Shown piece after piece: positions 14,576-22,006 of a stretch of 49,426 bases of DNA. Position numbers and translations under genes: made by a program. Under the pieces are notes generated by a model. It ran no database searches, had not been told where the DNA came from, and saw nothing but the letters and a program-made list of their open reading frames with translations. The stretch's first letter is position 1. Each line of letters begins with the position of its first letter. The stretch comes from Alphaproteobacteria bacterium (GTDB lineage: Bacteria; Pseudomonadota; Alphaproteobacteria; Rickettsiales; UBA8987): contig JAUIEX010000008.1 in NCBI GenBank assembly GCA_030429725.1, positions 1 to 49,426 on the forward strand, given 5' to 3'.

Positions 14576-16014
14576 GCCTTCCTCAAAACACCCCTGATTA
14601 TTTCTGACAATGCCTTAAACTGCGATGGAAAAACAAAACGATATCCAACCGCGTAGATGGCCACACCCACAATAATTTGCAAGGTCAACATCACAGGAAC
14701 ATCCCCCGCATACAATAACCCAGGCACATAGAGCGCCCCTGCCATTAACAGGGACAAGGTCAGTGGCGCGCAAATCTTTTTAAAATAATCTATCAATGAA
14801 ACACCTGCATATCGATTAGTGAAATATGTCATGCCATAATCCACCAGAATATTGGCAAGCGTAAATGCAAAAATTGCCGCATAAAAACTCCAATCCCTTA
14901 ACAAAAACAGGGACAGGCTGGCCAGTATAAAACGCATCAGTTGCAGCTGAAAAATACTATCTGTTTGCCCTAACGCCACCATCACGGGTTTAAACAAATA
15001 TCGTAATGGTATTGAAAGGCAGAATAAGCTGATAATCATTAAAAGATCCGCACTAACCTGCCATTGCTCACCAAAGGCCAAAACCACAAACTGTGGAGAA
15101 ATAACCGCAAGCCCAATGAATGCCGGAATGGCAATAATGGACGTGGCCTGCAGGATTTTTAGATATAAGGCACGGAACTGCTTTGCATCTCCCCTCAAAG
15201 CCGACAGGCTTGGCAGCGAAACCCGCGCCAGAGGCTCAACTGCAAACTTCACAACAACATCCTGTAATTTAAATGCAATATGAAGAAAGCCAACAGCCGC
15301 TTCGCCATAATAGAGCCCAATCAGCACATCCTTACTTTTTAAAGATGCCATATCCAGAAGACTGGCTCCCATCACCGGCATGCCGCGCCGCAATAATGTC
15401 CGCAGGGAGGAGAAAGAAAAGCGCCATTTGGGATACCAATGGCAGGCAACCCAGAAAGATAACGTTACGAAAATAGCCGAAAAAAGCTGCTGATAAATAA
15501 GACTATCAATGCCATACCCCTGCAAAACCATTATGATTGCCAACCCACCCGAAAGCACCGCACCCAAGCCATTGCGTATGGAAATCCATTTAAACTGGTG
15601 ATGTTTTAGCATGAGCGCATGCGGCACGGTATTCAGGCTGTAAAAAATGGGAATCAGAGCAAAAATCTTAACAATATGCTCCAGCAAGGGATTGCCAAAC
15701 ATAGCACCCACAAGCTCGGCGCAGCCATAAAGCCCCGCCGCCATAACGCAGCCCAAAAGCAAGGAGGTATAAAATGCTGTGGAAAGCCCTTCCTCCTCAT
15801 CATCCTGACTGGAAACCAGAATTGGCGTCAGGCCACATTCAGCAACAATTTTTAATAAATTTGAAAACACCATCGCCAGTGCAATCAAGCCAAAATCTTC
15901 CGGCAATAGCTCACGGGAAAGTATAACCAGCGCAACAAAGCCAAAAATTTGCACACCTGCCGTTTCAAGAACCGTCCATAATGAACCGGAAACTATTTGA
16001 CGACCATATTTCAT
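14572..16014 (-). CDS. Wzx/WzxC-type lipopolysaccharide flippase
   Basis: This is a polytopic membrane protein (480 residues) of the MOP superfamily that flips lipid-linked oligosaccharides across the inner membrane. It begins MKYGRQIVSGSLWTVLETAGVQIFGF and has about 12-14 hydrophobic segments. The conserved GLIALAMVFSNLLKIVAECGL block is typical of the WzxC / polysaccharide biosynthesis subgroup. It is co-translated with the GT4 gene downstream, so the two are probably one unit for a particular repeat. With Wzt nearby, the locus holds parts of two export mechanisms. Confidence 0.9.
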   Translation of the reverse strand: MKYGRQIVSGSLWTVLETAGVQIFGFVALVILSRELLPEDFGLIALAMVFSNLLKIVAECGLTPILVSSQDDEEEGLSTAFYTSLLLGCVMAAGLYGCAELVGAMFGNPLLEHIVKIFALIPIFYSLNTVPHALMLKHHQFKWISIRNGLGAVLSGGLAIIMVLQGYGIDSLIYQQLFSAIFVTLSFWVACHWYPKWRFSFSSLRTLLRRGMPVMGASLLDMASLKSKDVLIGLYYGEAAVGFLHIAFKLQDVVVKFAVEPLARVSLPSLSALRGDAKQFRALYLKILQATSIIAIPAFIGLAVISPQFVVLAFGEQWQVSADLLMIISLFCLSIPLRYLFKPVMVALGQTDSIFQLQLMRFILASLSLFLLRDWSFYAAIFAFTLANILVDYGMTYFTNRYAGVSLIDYFKKICAPLTLSLLMAGALYVPGLLYAGDVPVMLTLQIIVGVAIYAVGYRFVFPSQFKALSEIIRGVLRKA

Positions 16015-16092
16015 GACATCTGCTTAAACCTTTCTGGCATTACGGAAAAGAAATAAAGGATGAAAAACCAAGACTCTCATCCATAAAAACGA

Positions 16093-16179
16093 TGGTGCCT
16101 CGGGTCGGAGTCGAACCGACACATCCTTGCGGATACCAAATTTTGAGTCTGGCGCGTCTACCAATTCCACCACCGAGGC
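16093..16179 (-). tRNA. tRNA-Leu (anticodon CAA)
   Basis: An 87-nt tRNA reads on the minus strand from GCCTCGG (16179) to an encoded CCA (16093-16095). The acceptor GCCTCGG pairs with CCGAGGC. The D-arm GGTGGAATTGGTAGACGCG is typical of tRNA-Leu. The anticodon loop CTCAAAA gives CAA, decoding UUG, and a long variable arm precedes the GGTTCGACTCC T-arm. Confidence 0.95.
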
Positions 16180-16194
16180 ACAGTGTGGGGCTGT

Positions 16195-16223
16195 CTTATA
16201 GCGTTTTTAGAAAGCATCAACAA
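16195..16223 (-). promoter_or_regulatory. Promoter of tRNA-Leu
   Basis: On the minus strand TTGTTG (16218-16223) and TATAAG (16195-16200) are 17 bp apart, 15 bp before the tRNA 5' end. The -35 element lies inside the last codons of the HIT gene, so the tRNA probably has its own promoter there. Confidence 0.55.
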
Positions 16224-16611
16224 GTGGAGAAAGCCGTTCTTTCATTTCCTGCCATAATTCTTCCGTATAGGGCACGGATGCGCCACCCCAAACAGGGTTG
16301 GGCCACGATTTATCGCCCTGCCAACGCGCAATTACATGCACATGCAGCTGTGAAACCTGATTCCCCAGCGCGGCAACATTCAGTTTATCCGGCTGAAAGA
16401 TTTCCTGCAGCACCGTTTGCGCGCGAAGCATCTCATCCCACAGCATGGATGCATCTACAGGTTGCAAGTCGATGAGTTCTTTGACACCCTCAATACGGGG
16501 TATCAGAATCAGCCATGGGAAAAAAGCATTATTCATCACCCGGATGTTGCAAACAGGCCATTCCGTAAACTCAAAAGAATCCTCAACAAGACGTGAATTT
16601 AATTCAAACAT
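16207..16611 (-). CDS. HIT domain protein
   Basis: This 134-residue histidine-triad family nucleotide hydrolase/transferase starts MFELNSRLVEDS at ATG 16611, behind AAAGGTG; a GTG two codons upstream is the alternative. The HIT core is clear: FFPWLILIPRIEGVKELIDL followed by NQVSQLHVHVIARWQGD. The active-site motif reads H-V-H-V-I rather than H-x-H-x-H, so the third triad histidine is not at its usual place. I recall this pattern from a proteobacterial subfamily. Substrates are probably dinucleotides or nucleoside phosphoramidates, not determinable here. It is divergent from the YciI gene with only 35 bp between starts. Confidence 0.88.
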   Translation of the reverse strand: MFELNSRLVEDSFEFTEWPVCNIRVMNNAFFPWLILIPRIEGVKELIDLQPVDASMLWDEMLRAQTVLQEIFQPDKLNVAALGNQVSQLHVHVIARWQGDKSWPNPVWGGASVPYTEELWQEMKERLSPLVDAF

Positions 16612-16646
16612 TGCCACACCTTTTCTCGCGCTATAATTGCATAAGC

Positions 16647-16946
16647 ATGTTTATTATACAAAGCCATTACACAAAGCCACTGACTGAAGTTGATCTACAC
16701 CGTCAGGATCATTTAAACCATATCAATAAATATTTTGCCAAGGATGTTTTTCTTATCGCCGGGCGCACGGCGGATGGGCAGGGCGTGGCGAACGGCAGCA
16801 TCATTATGGCCAATGCCCCCGCTAAAGCAGCCATCATCGAGATTATGGAAAAAGATCCTTATATCCTGGCCAATGTTGCGCGTTATGAAATCACTGAATT
16901 TAACGCCGGTATCTATAACGGATCACTCGAAGGGTTAGTTTCCTGA
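16647..16946 (+). CDS. YciI-like protein
   Basis: This 99-residue dimeric alpha/beta-barrel protein belongs to the YciI family. It begins MFIIQSHYTKPLTEVDLHRQ, has the HLNHINKYF helix with conserved histidines, then GRTADGQGVANGSIIMANAP and a C-terminal VARYEITEF strand. Function in the family is mostly unknown. The start ATG 16647 lies only ten bases after a TATAAT hexamer (16632-16637) and has no visible Shine-Dalgarno sequence, so the mRNA may be leaderless or nearly so. The gene is convergent with the alpha/alpha-toroid gene, two bases apart. Confidence 0.82.
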   Translation: MFIIQSHYTKPLTEVDLHRQDHLNHINKYFAKDVFLIAGRTADGQGVANGSIIMANAPAKAAIIEIMEKDPYILANVARYEITEFNAGIYNGSLEGLVS

Positions 16947-16948
16947 TC

Positions 16949-18112
16949 TCACTTCTTATTGCCTGACTGCCACAATGCCAAAGCATGAAACATCCATGCT
17001 TGCGTCCAACGAATATAATTAATGTTATTCCTAAAATATCTTTTCTTTTGGTATGTAAAATAAAGTTTTTTATTATTCCACATCTGTTCTATCGTCCACC
17101 TCAACACCCGGCCGGCCAATGCGGTTTTTTCTTGATCCGGCGCAATAGTCAACAGCGTTACCATGGCTTGCGCTGCGTTATGACAATCAATCGGACCCGC
17201 CTGATTTGCATAATAATATGGCGTGCCGTCCTCGCCGAAAAAGCTACGCTGATAATACGCCATGCCCCGAGCAATAGCATCGTCGCTCCCCTCCATAGCA
17301 TCACCTAAAACGCTCAAAATGCCCCGCACGCGGTGCAGCACTTCCAGATTATATCCCGTATGGAAAGAGTCAATAAACTGATGATGAGGCGCCTCGCCAT
17401 AAGGCCAACTGCCATCTTCCGCCTGCGCAGAAAGCGTGTAGGCTATGGCAGCCTGTGCGATCTCGCGCCATCGCCCCTCGCCACCGGCACGCCAACCTTT
17501 CAGCAATATCCACGCCGCCCATAAAGAGGCATTATGCACCATCGCATCACTGCCGGGCACATAGGCCAGATAGGTTTTACCATCGGTAGTTTTCCTGACT
17601 AAATGACGCTCAACAAACCTTGCCGCCTCCATACATAAACTTGCAGATGCAGCATTATTAGCCTCCAACCCGCGCAGGGCATAAGCCGTACACACCACAT
17701 TGGGAACCCCTTCCGGCACATAAAAGGCCTTTGCCTGCCATGCAAAAGGATAGCCCCAGGCCGCCGCCCCCCACATCTCTACATTCGACACACGCATGGA
17801 AAGTAACTTTTCCTGCAGTTTTGCAGCCATTTGACGCCGATTCAACAGTACGTAAGAATGCAGCATCAAGCCGATGGTTTTGCTATTGGTTGTTTTGGGT
17901 GTCCGCGTTAAACCGCGAAAATTAATCGGGCTACGTTTAAAAAACTGCAACCATGGCAACCGAAAAACCCGGATTTTTGCCAAGGGCGTGGCATTAAAAA
18001 GTCGGGAATTTAATGCATCGAAAGGATCCCACCCGGCAAAATCATCACGCCGCATGGTTTCTTCCAGTAATGGCAGAATTTCTGCAACCTTTTGATTGAG
18101 CGTGCTTTCCAT
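16949..18112 (-). CDS. Alpha/alpha-toroid protein of polysaccharide loci
   Basis: This 387-residue soluble protein is built of repeated helical pairs, with patterns such as ALWAAWILLKG, FHTGYNLEVLHRV, DCHNAAQAMVTLL and YIRWTQAWMFHAL that suit an (alpha/alpha)6 toroid, the fold of terpenoid cyclases, glucuronyl C5-epimerases and unsaturated glucuronyl hydrolases. The N-terminal FAGWDPFDALNSRLF block is a hallmark of a group found in glycan loci that databases sometimes mislabel as delta-aminolevulinic acid dehydratase. It has no signal peptide. The neighbouring WecG-type gene is divergent, with about 27 bp between starts. A sugar epimerase or lyase-like role is inferred only from fold and context. 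Confidence 0.6.
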   Translation of the reverse strand: MESTLNQKVAEILPLLEETMRRDDFAGWDPFDALNSRLFNATPLAKIRVFRLPWLQFFKRSPINFRGLTRTPKTTNSKTIGLMLHSYVLLNRRQMAAKLQEKLLSMRVSNVEMWGAAAWGYPFAWQAKAFYVPEGVPNVVCTAYALRGLEANNAASASLCMEAARFVERHLVRKTTDGKTYLAYVPGSDAMVHNASLWAAWILLKGWRAGGEGRWREIAQAAIAYTLSAQAEDGSWPYGEAPHHQFIDSFHTGYNLEVLHRVRGILSVLGDAMEGSDDAIARGMAYYQRSFFGEDGTPYYYANQAGPIDCHNAAQAMVTLLTIAPDQEKTALAGRVLRWTIEQMWNNKKLYFTYQKKRYFRNNINYIRWTQAWMFHALALWQSGNKK

Positions 18113-18139
18113 ATGCGTATCTTGAGAGAAGGAGTAGTT

Positions 18140-18925
18140 ATGTCAAGCATGCCCGCGATAATGCTGCCGGAATCATTGATGCAGCGGCGTTTTGTGTTTC
18201 TGGGAAGCCCAATTGACCCACTGACCATGGAGGAAACACTCGCATTGGCTGAAACCGCAATGCGTGAGCGAAAGCGCCTTCAGCATGTGGTGGTGAATGT
18301 GGCCAAGCTGGTGCATATGCAAAACGACGCCGAGTTACGGGAAGATGTTAGCGGAAGTGACCTTATTAACATTGACGGTATGGGCGTGGTCTGGGGCGCA
18401 TGTTTCTGTGGCCACAACGTGCCGGAGCGTGTGGCGGGCGTTGATCTGATGGAAAATCTTCTGGCTCTTTGCGCAGAAAAAGGCTTCAAACCTTACATTC
18501 TTGGCGCAAAGCAACCCGTGCTGGAACAGGCCGTGCGGAATATTCAGGCCAACCATCCGGCCATTCAATTTGCCGGGTATCGTAACGGCTATTTTACTGC
18601 CGAGGAAGAAGCGGCATTGGTGCAGGACATTGCCACCTCCGGTGCGGATTGCCTGTTTATCGCCATGACAACACCTCACAAGGAACGGCTGCTGAAAAAA
18701 TATAAAGATGCGTTTAATGTGCCTTTCCTGATGGGAGTGGGCGGCAGCGTGGATGTTATTGCCGGGCATGTGAACCGCGCACCGAAATGGATGCAAAATG
18801 CCGGATTAGAGTGGTTTTACCGCATCGTGCAGGAGCCTCGCCGCATGTGGAAGCGCTACCTCAACACCAATTCTAAATTTGCATGGCTTCTGTTGAAGGA
18901 ACGGCTTGGGCTTGGTAGAAGCTAG
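18140..18925 (+). CDS. WecG/TagA/CpsF-family glycosyltransferase
   Basis: This 261-residue GT26 family enzyme transfers a sugar such as N-acetyl-mannosamine or its uronate to a lipid-linked acceptor at the membrane. The family core is plain: VVVNVAKLVHMQND, INIDGMGVVWGACF, ERVAGVDLMENLLALC, LGAKQPVLEQAV, and the C-terminal GVGGSVDVIAGHVNRAPKWMQNAGLEWFYRIVQEPRRMWKRY (split here only for naming the blocks GVGGSVDVIAG and GLEWFYRIVQEPRR). ATG 18140 has GAAGGAG six bases upstream; the upstream in-frame start at 18092 would overlap the divergent gene. It ends three bases before tatD. Confidence 0.92.
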   Translation: MSSMPAIMLPESLMQRRFVFLGSPIDPLTMEETLALAETAMRERKRLQHVVVNVAKLVHMQNDAELREDVSGSDLINIDGMGVVWGACFCGHNVPERVAGVDLMENLLALCAEKGFKPYILGAKQPVLEQAVRNIQANHPAIQFAGYRNGYFTAEEEAALVQDIATSGADCLFIAMTTPHKERLLKKYKDAFNVPFLMGVGGSVDVIAGHVNRAPKWMQNAGLEWFYRIVQEPRRMWKRYLNTNSKFAWLLLKERLGLGRS

Positions 18926-18928
18926 GCC

Positions 18929-19714
18929 ATGCTTATTGATTCCCACTGCCATTTGAATTATCCGGATTTTGCGGATATGACCGCCACGCTGAATGCCGCG
19001 AAAGATGCCGGCATTGGCCTGATGCAAACCATCAGCACCAAGCGCAGCGATTTTGCGGAAGTAAAAGCCCTCACCGCGCATGGCTGCATCTATGGCAGCA
19101 TTGGCATTCACCCGCATGAAGCCGAAACCCACATGGATGTGACAGAGGCCGAGCTGACGCAGGAAGCCAACCATCCGAAGATTATCGGCATCGGTGAAAC
19201 CGGGCTGGATTATTATTACGAACATAGCCCGCGCAAAGAGCAACAGGAACTTTTCAGGCGGCATATTAATGTCAGCCGCAAACTTAACCTGCCGCTGATT
19301 GTGCATACGCGCGACGCAGAAGAGGACACCGCCGCTATTCTGGCGGAGGAAACCGCCAAGGGGGAATTTCCATTTTTGCTGCATTGCTTTTCCTCCAGCC
19401 GTGCATTGGGTGAAAAAGCACTGGAGCTAGGCGGCTACATTTCCTTTTCCGGCATTCTCACCTTTAAAAAAGCCGATGAACTGCGCGAATGCGCGCGCAA
19501 TTTTCCGCTAGAACGCCTGCTGGTGGAAACTGACGCGCCCTACCTGGCACCCGTGCCTCATCGCGGCAAATCGAACACCCCGGCTTACACCCTCCACACG
19601 GCAGAAATGCTGGCGGAGGTGCGCGGCATCGCGCTGGATGACGTTGCGCGCGCCACCACAGAAAACTTCTTCCGCCTGTTCACCAAAGTACCACGCAATC
19701 AGCTGGCCGCATAA
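18929..19714 (+). CDS. tatD: TatD family metal-dependent hydrolase
   Basis: This is a TIM-barrel metallohydrolase of the TatD/YcfH DNase group (261 residues). Metal ligands are visible in DSHCHLNYPDF (His6, His8), GIGETGLDYYY, HTRDAEEDT, LLHCFSS and VETDAPYLAPVPHRG. Characterised members are 3'-5' DNA/RNA exonucleases linked to repair. In many genomes the gene follows metG and holB, but here it follows a WecG-type glycosyltransferase by three bases. There is no recognisable Shine-Dalgarno sequence, so coupling to the upstream gene is likely. Confidence 0.93.
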   Translation: MLIDSHCHLNYPDFADMTATLNAAKDAGIGLMQTISTKRSDFAEVKALTAHGCIYGSIGIHPHEAETHMDVTEAELTQEANHPKIIGIGETGLDYYYEHSPRKEQQELFRRHINVSRKLNLPLIVHTRDAEEDTAAILAEETAKGEFPFLLHCFSSSRALGEKALELGGYISFSGILTFKKADELRECARNFPLERLLVETDAPYLAPVPHRGKSNTPAYTLHTAEMLAEVRGIALDDVARATTENFFRLFTKVPRNQLAA

Positions 19715-19717
19715 GCT

Positions 19718-19738
19718 TACAAGAGAGCGCATCTTGTA
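19718..19738. promoter_or_regulatory. Inverted repeat between tatD and the TRAP gene
   Basis: A perfect 7-bp inverted repeat, TACAAGA (19718-19724) and TCTTGTA (19732-19738), has a 7-nt loop and sits just after the tatD stop. No T-run follows, so it is more likely an operator or weak hairpin than an intrinsic terminator. Confidence 0.3.
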
Positions 19739-19778
19739 TCTGTGCAAATGGCTCTAAGGCTGCTAAACATACCGGCTT

Positions 19779-21230
19779 ATGGCTGAAATACTTCTCCTGC
19801 TTTTTGTTATCACTCTCTGCGCCATGCTTCTCACCGGCTTTCCGGTAGCCTTTGTTTTAGCGGGGGTTAGTGTCTGGTTTGCTGTGATCGGCCATTTTCT
19901 TGGCGCATTTGATTTAGGCTATCTTGAGGCGCTGCCCAGCCGAATTTATGGCACCATGACTAACCCACTTCTGCTGGCTGTGCCACTTTTTGTTTTTATG
20001 GGTGTGGTGTTAGAGCGCGCTAAAATTGCCGAGGAATTACTGGAAACTATGACATCCTGCTTCCGCAATGCCCGCGCCGGGCTTGGCATTTCGGTTGTCC
20101 TTGTTGGGGCATTGCTTGCCGCCTCCACGGGCATTGTTGGTGCCACCGTCGTGACCATGGGCTTAATCTCCCTGCCCTGCATGTTGCGCAATAAATACAG
20201 CCCTGAAATTGCCACAGGCACCATCTGCGCGGCGGGGACATTAGGGCAGATCATCCCGCCCTCAATCGTTTTAATTCTGCTTGGCGATCAGATTTCCAAT
20301 GCCAACCAAACGGCACAAATGCAGCTTGGAAACATGTCGGCTGAACCTGTCTCCGTTGCGGATTTATTCATGGGCGCACTTGTTCCCGGCGGCATGTTGG
20401 TTGTGGGATATATTACCCTGCTCCTTATCCAGAGCTATTTGAAACCCGCCAGCATCCCCAGAGCACGCTCTAAAGACCGGGAAGAACATCTTTATCTACA
20501 GGCGCTGAAAGTTCTGGCGCCGCCACTTCTGCTGATGACAGTTGTGCTTGGCAGCATTTTAAGCGGCATTGCCACGGCAACGGAATCTGCCTCCGTTGGG
20601 GCAGTTGGGGCGCTAGTTCTGGCAACGGCGCGGGGGAAATTATCGTATCACACGCTGCGCCATTGCTGCCGTGAAACGGCACTTATTTCAGCCATGGTGT
20701 TCGGTATTTTAATCGGAGCATCTTTCTTCACTTTGGTTTTTCGCGGCTATGGCGGGGATGATATTGTTCACACAATGCTCTCCTCCCTGCCCGGCGGCTT
20801 ATTCGGCGCATTAGTGATTGTGATGATTGCCATTTTCTTACTGGGCTTCCTGCTCGACTTCATCGAGATCATTTTTGTTGTTGTTCCCATTGTCGTTCCC
20901 ATTTTATTATTAATGGGCGCGGATCCCATCTGGCTTGCCATTATGATCGCCATTAATTTGCAAACATCCTTCCTTACCCCGCCTTTTGGCTTTGCTCTTT
21001 TTTACCTGCGCGGCGTGGTGGATTCCAGCATTCAAACCATACAAATTTACCGTGGCGTTGTGCCCTTTATTGCAGTTCAAATTATCGTCCTGTTTCTTAT
21101 TGCCATCATGCCGTCGCTGGCGACCTGGCTTCCTTACAGCCTGCGCGACACTCAACCTGCAGCAGAAAATATGCCTGTGGACACTGATTTTCTAACGCCC
21201 TATGCCGACGATAATGCCGTTGATTTTTAA
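19779..21230 (+). CDS. TRAP transporter large permease subunit (DctM family)
   Basis: This is a polytopic inner-membrane protein (483 residues) forming the ion-coupled translocation channel of a TRAP transporter. Hallmarks are the N-terminal LLTGFPVAFVLAGVS, PLFVFMGVVLERAKIAEELL, LLAASTGIVGATVVTMGLI, GTICAAGTLGQIIPPSIVLILLG and the C-terminal LQTSFLTPPFGFALFYLRG. It is longer than typical DctM (about 430) through a loop near residues 170-190 and a polar tail. Neither the small DctQ membrane subunit nor the DctP periplasmic binding protein is adjacent. It is probably transcribed with trmB, nine bases downstream. Substrate is unknown. Confidence 0.92.
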   Translation: MAEILLLLFVITLCAMLLTGFPVAFVLAGVSVWFAVIGHFLGAFDLGYLEALPSRIYGTMTNPLLLAVPLFVFMGVVLERAKIAEELLETMTSCFRNARAGLGISVVLVGALLAASTGIVGATVVTMGLISLPCMLRNKYSPEIATGTICAAGTLGQIIPPSIVLILLGDQISNANQTAQMQLGNMSAEPVSVADLFMGALVPGGMLVVGYITLLLIQSYLKPASIPRARSKDREEHLYLQALKVLAPPLLLMTVVLGSILSGIATATESASVGAVGALVLATARGKLSYHTLRHCCRETALISAMVFGILIGASFFTLVFRGYGGDDIVHTMLSSLPGGLFGALVIVMIAIFLLGFLLDFIEIIFVVVPIVVPILLLMGADPIWLAIMIAINLQTSFLTPPFGFALFYLRGVVDSSIQTIQIYRGVVPFIAVQIIVLFLIAIMPSLATWLPYSLRDTQPAAENMPVDTDFLTPYADDNAVDF

Positions 21231-21239
21231 CCCCACCTT

Positions 21240-21956
21240 ATGACAGACACCAAGCAGCATCACCGCATCATTATGACAACCTCCGGCCGTCAGGGGCGGC
21301 CGCTGCGTCCTGCGCAACAGGAACTGGTCAATCATCTTCTGCCACGATTAAGCATCGATTGCCACGCAGCCCCATTAGAGCCATCTTCTGTTTTTAAACA
21401 AGCCAACCTGCATGACTACGCTTTAGAGATTGGCTTTGGCAGCGGAGAGCATCTTCTTTATCGCGCCCTTCACGAAGCGCAAACGGGCTTTATCGGCTGT
21501 GAAATGTACCCTCAGGGCGTTGCCAGCTGCATCGCAGCCATCCATCAGCACGAAGAAAAAAGCGGCAAGCAACTCTCCAATCTCAAAATCTGGAATCAGG
21601 ATGCACGCATTCTTATGTCCGCCCTGCCGGAAGCCTCTCTTCATCGTATCTATCTTATGTTTCCGGATCCATGGCCCAAGAAACGCCACTGGAAACGCCG
21701 CATGATTCAAGCAGATTTCATCAAAGAGAGTGCTCGCCTTATCATGCCGGGCGGGCAATTTATTCTTGCCTCCGACCATGCCGATTATCGGGAATGGTCT
21801 CTTGTGCATTTTGCCAATTCAGAGGAATTTGAGCTTCAGGCCAGAACCTATCAGGATTGTCTTGCGCCACCAGATGGACATCATCAAACGCGCTATGAAC
21901 GCAAAGGCAAGGCAGGTTTTCCAATGTTTTTTAGCTTTTTACGCAGGAATGCTTGA
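21240..21956 (+). CDS. trmB: tRNA (guanine46-N7)-methyltransferase
   Basis: This is a SAM-dependent methyltransferase (238 residues) making m7G46 in the variable loop of tRNAs. The SAM-binding motif is ALEIGFGSGEH (61-71). The signature FPDPWPKKRH is at 141-150, and the substrate-binding TRYERKG lies near the C-terminus. Residues 1-50 form the usual N-terminal extension with the SGRQGRPLRPAQ segment. The start at 21240 follows the TRAP stop by nine bases. The stop codon overlaps the -35 element of the probable topA promoter. Confidence 0.95.
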   Translation: MTDTKQHHRIIMTTSGRQGRPLRPAQQELVNHLLPRLSIDCHAAPLEPSSVFKQANLHDYALEIGFGSGEHLLYRALHEAQTGFIGCEMYPQGVASCIAAIHQHEEKSGKQLSNLKIWNQDARILMSALPEASLHRIYLMFPDPWPKKRHWKRRMIQADFIKESARLIMPGGQFILASDHADYREWSLVHFANSEEFELQARTYQDCLAPPDGHHQTRYERKGKAGFPMFFSFLRRNA

Positions 21957-21981
21957 CGTATCTACCCCCTTTCCCACATAA
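21953..21981 (+). promoter_or_regulatory. Probable topA promoter
   Basis: TTGACG (21953-21958) and ACATAA (21976-21981) are separated by 17 bp and lie 25 bp before the topA start. The -35 hexamer is close to consensus; the -10 is weaker. It overlaps the trmB stop codon. Confidence 0.45.
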
Positions 21982-22006
21982 AGCGCATGACTAAAAGAGA
22001 GTATGT

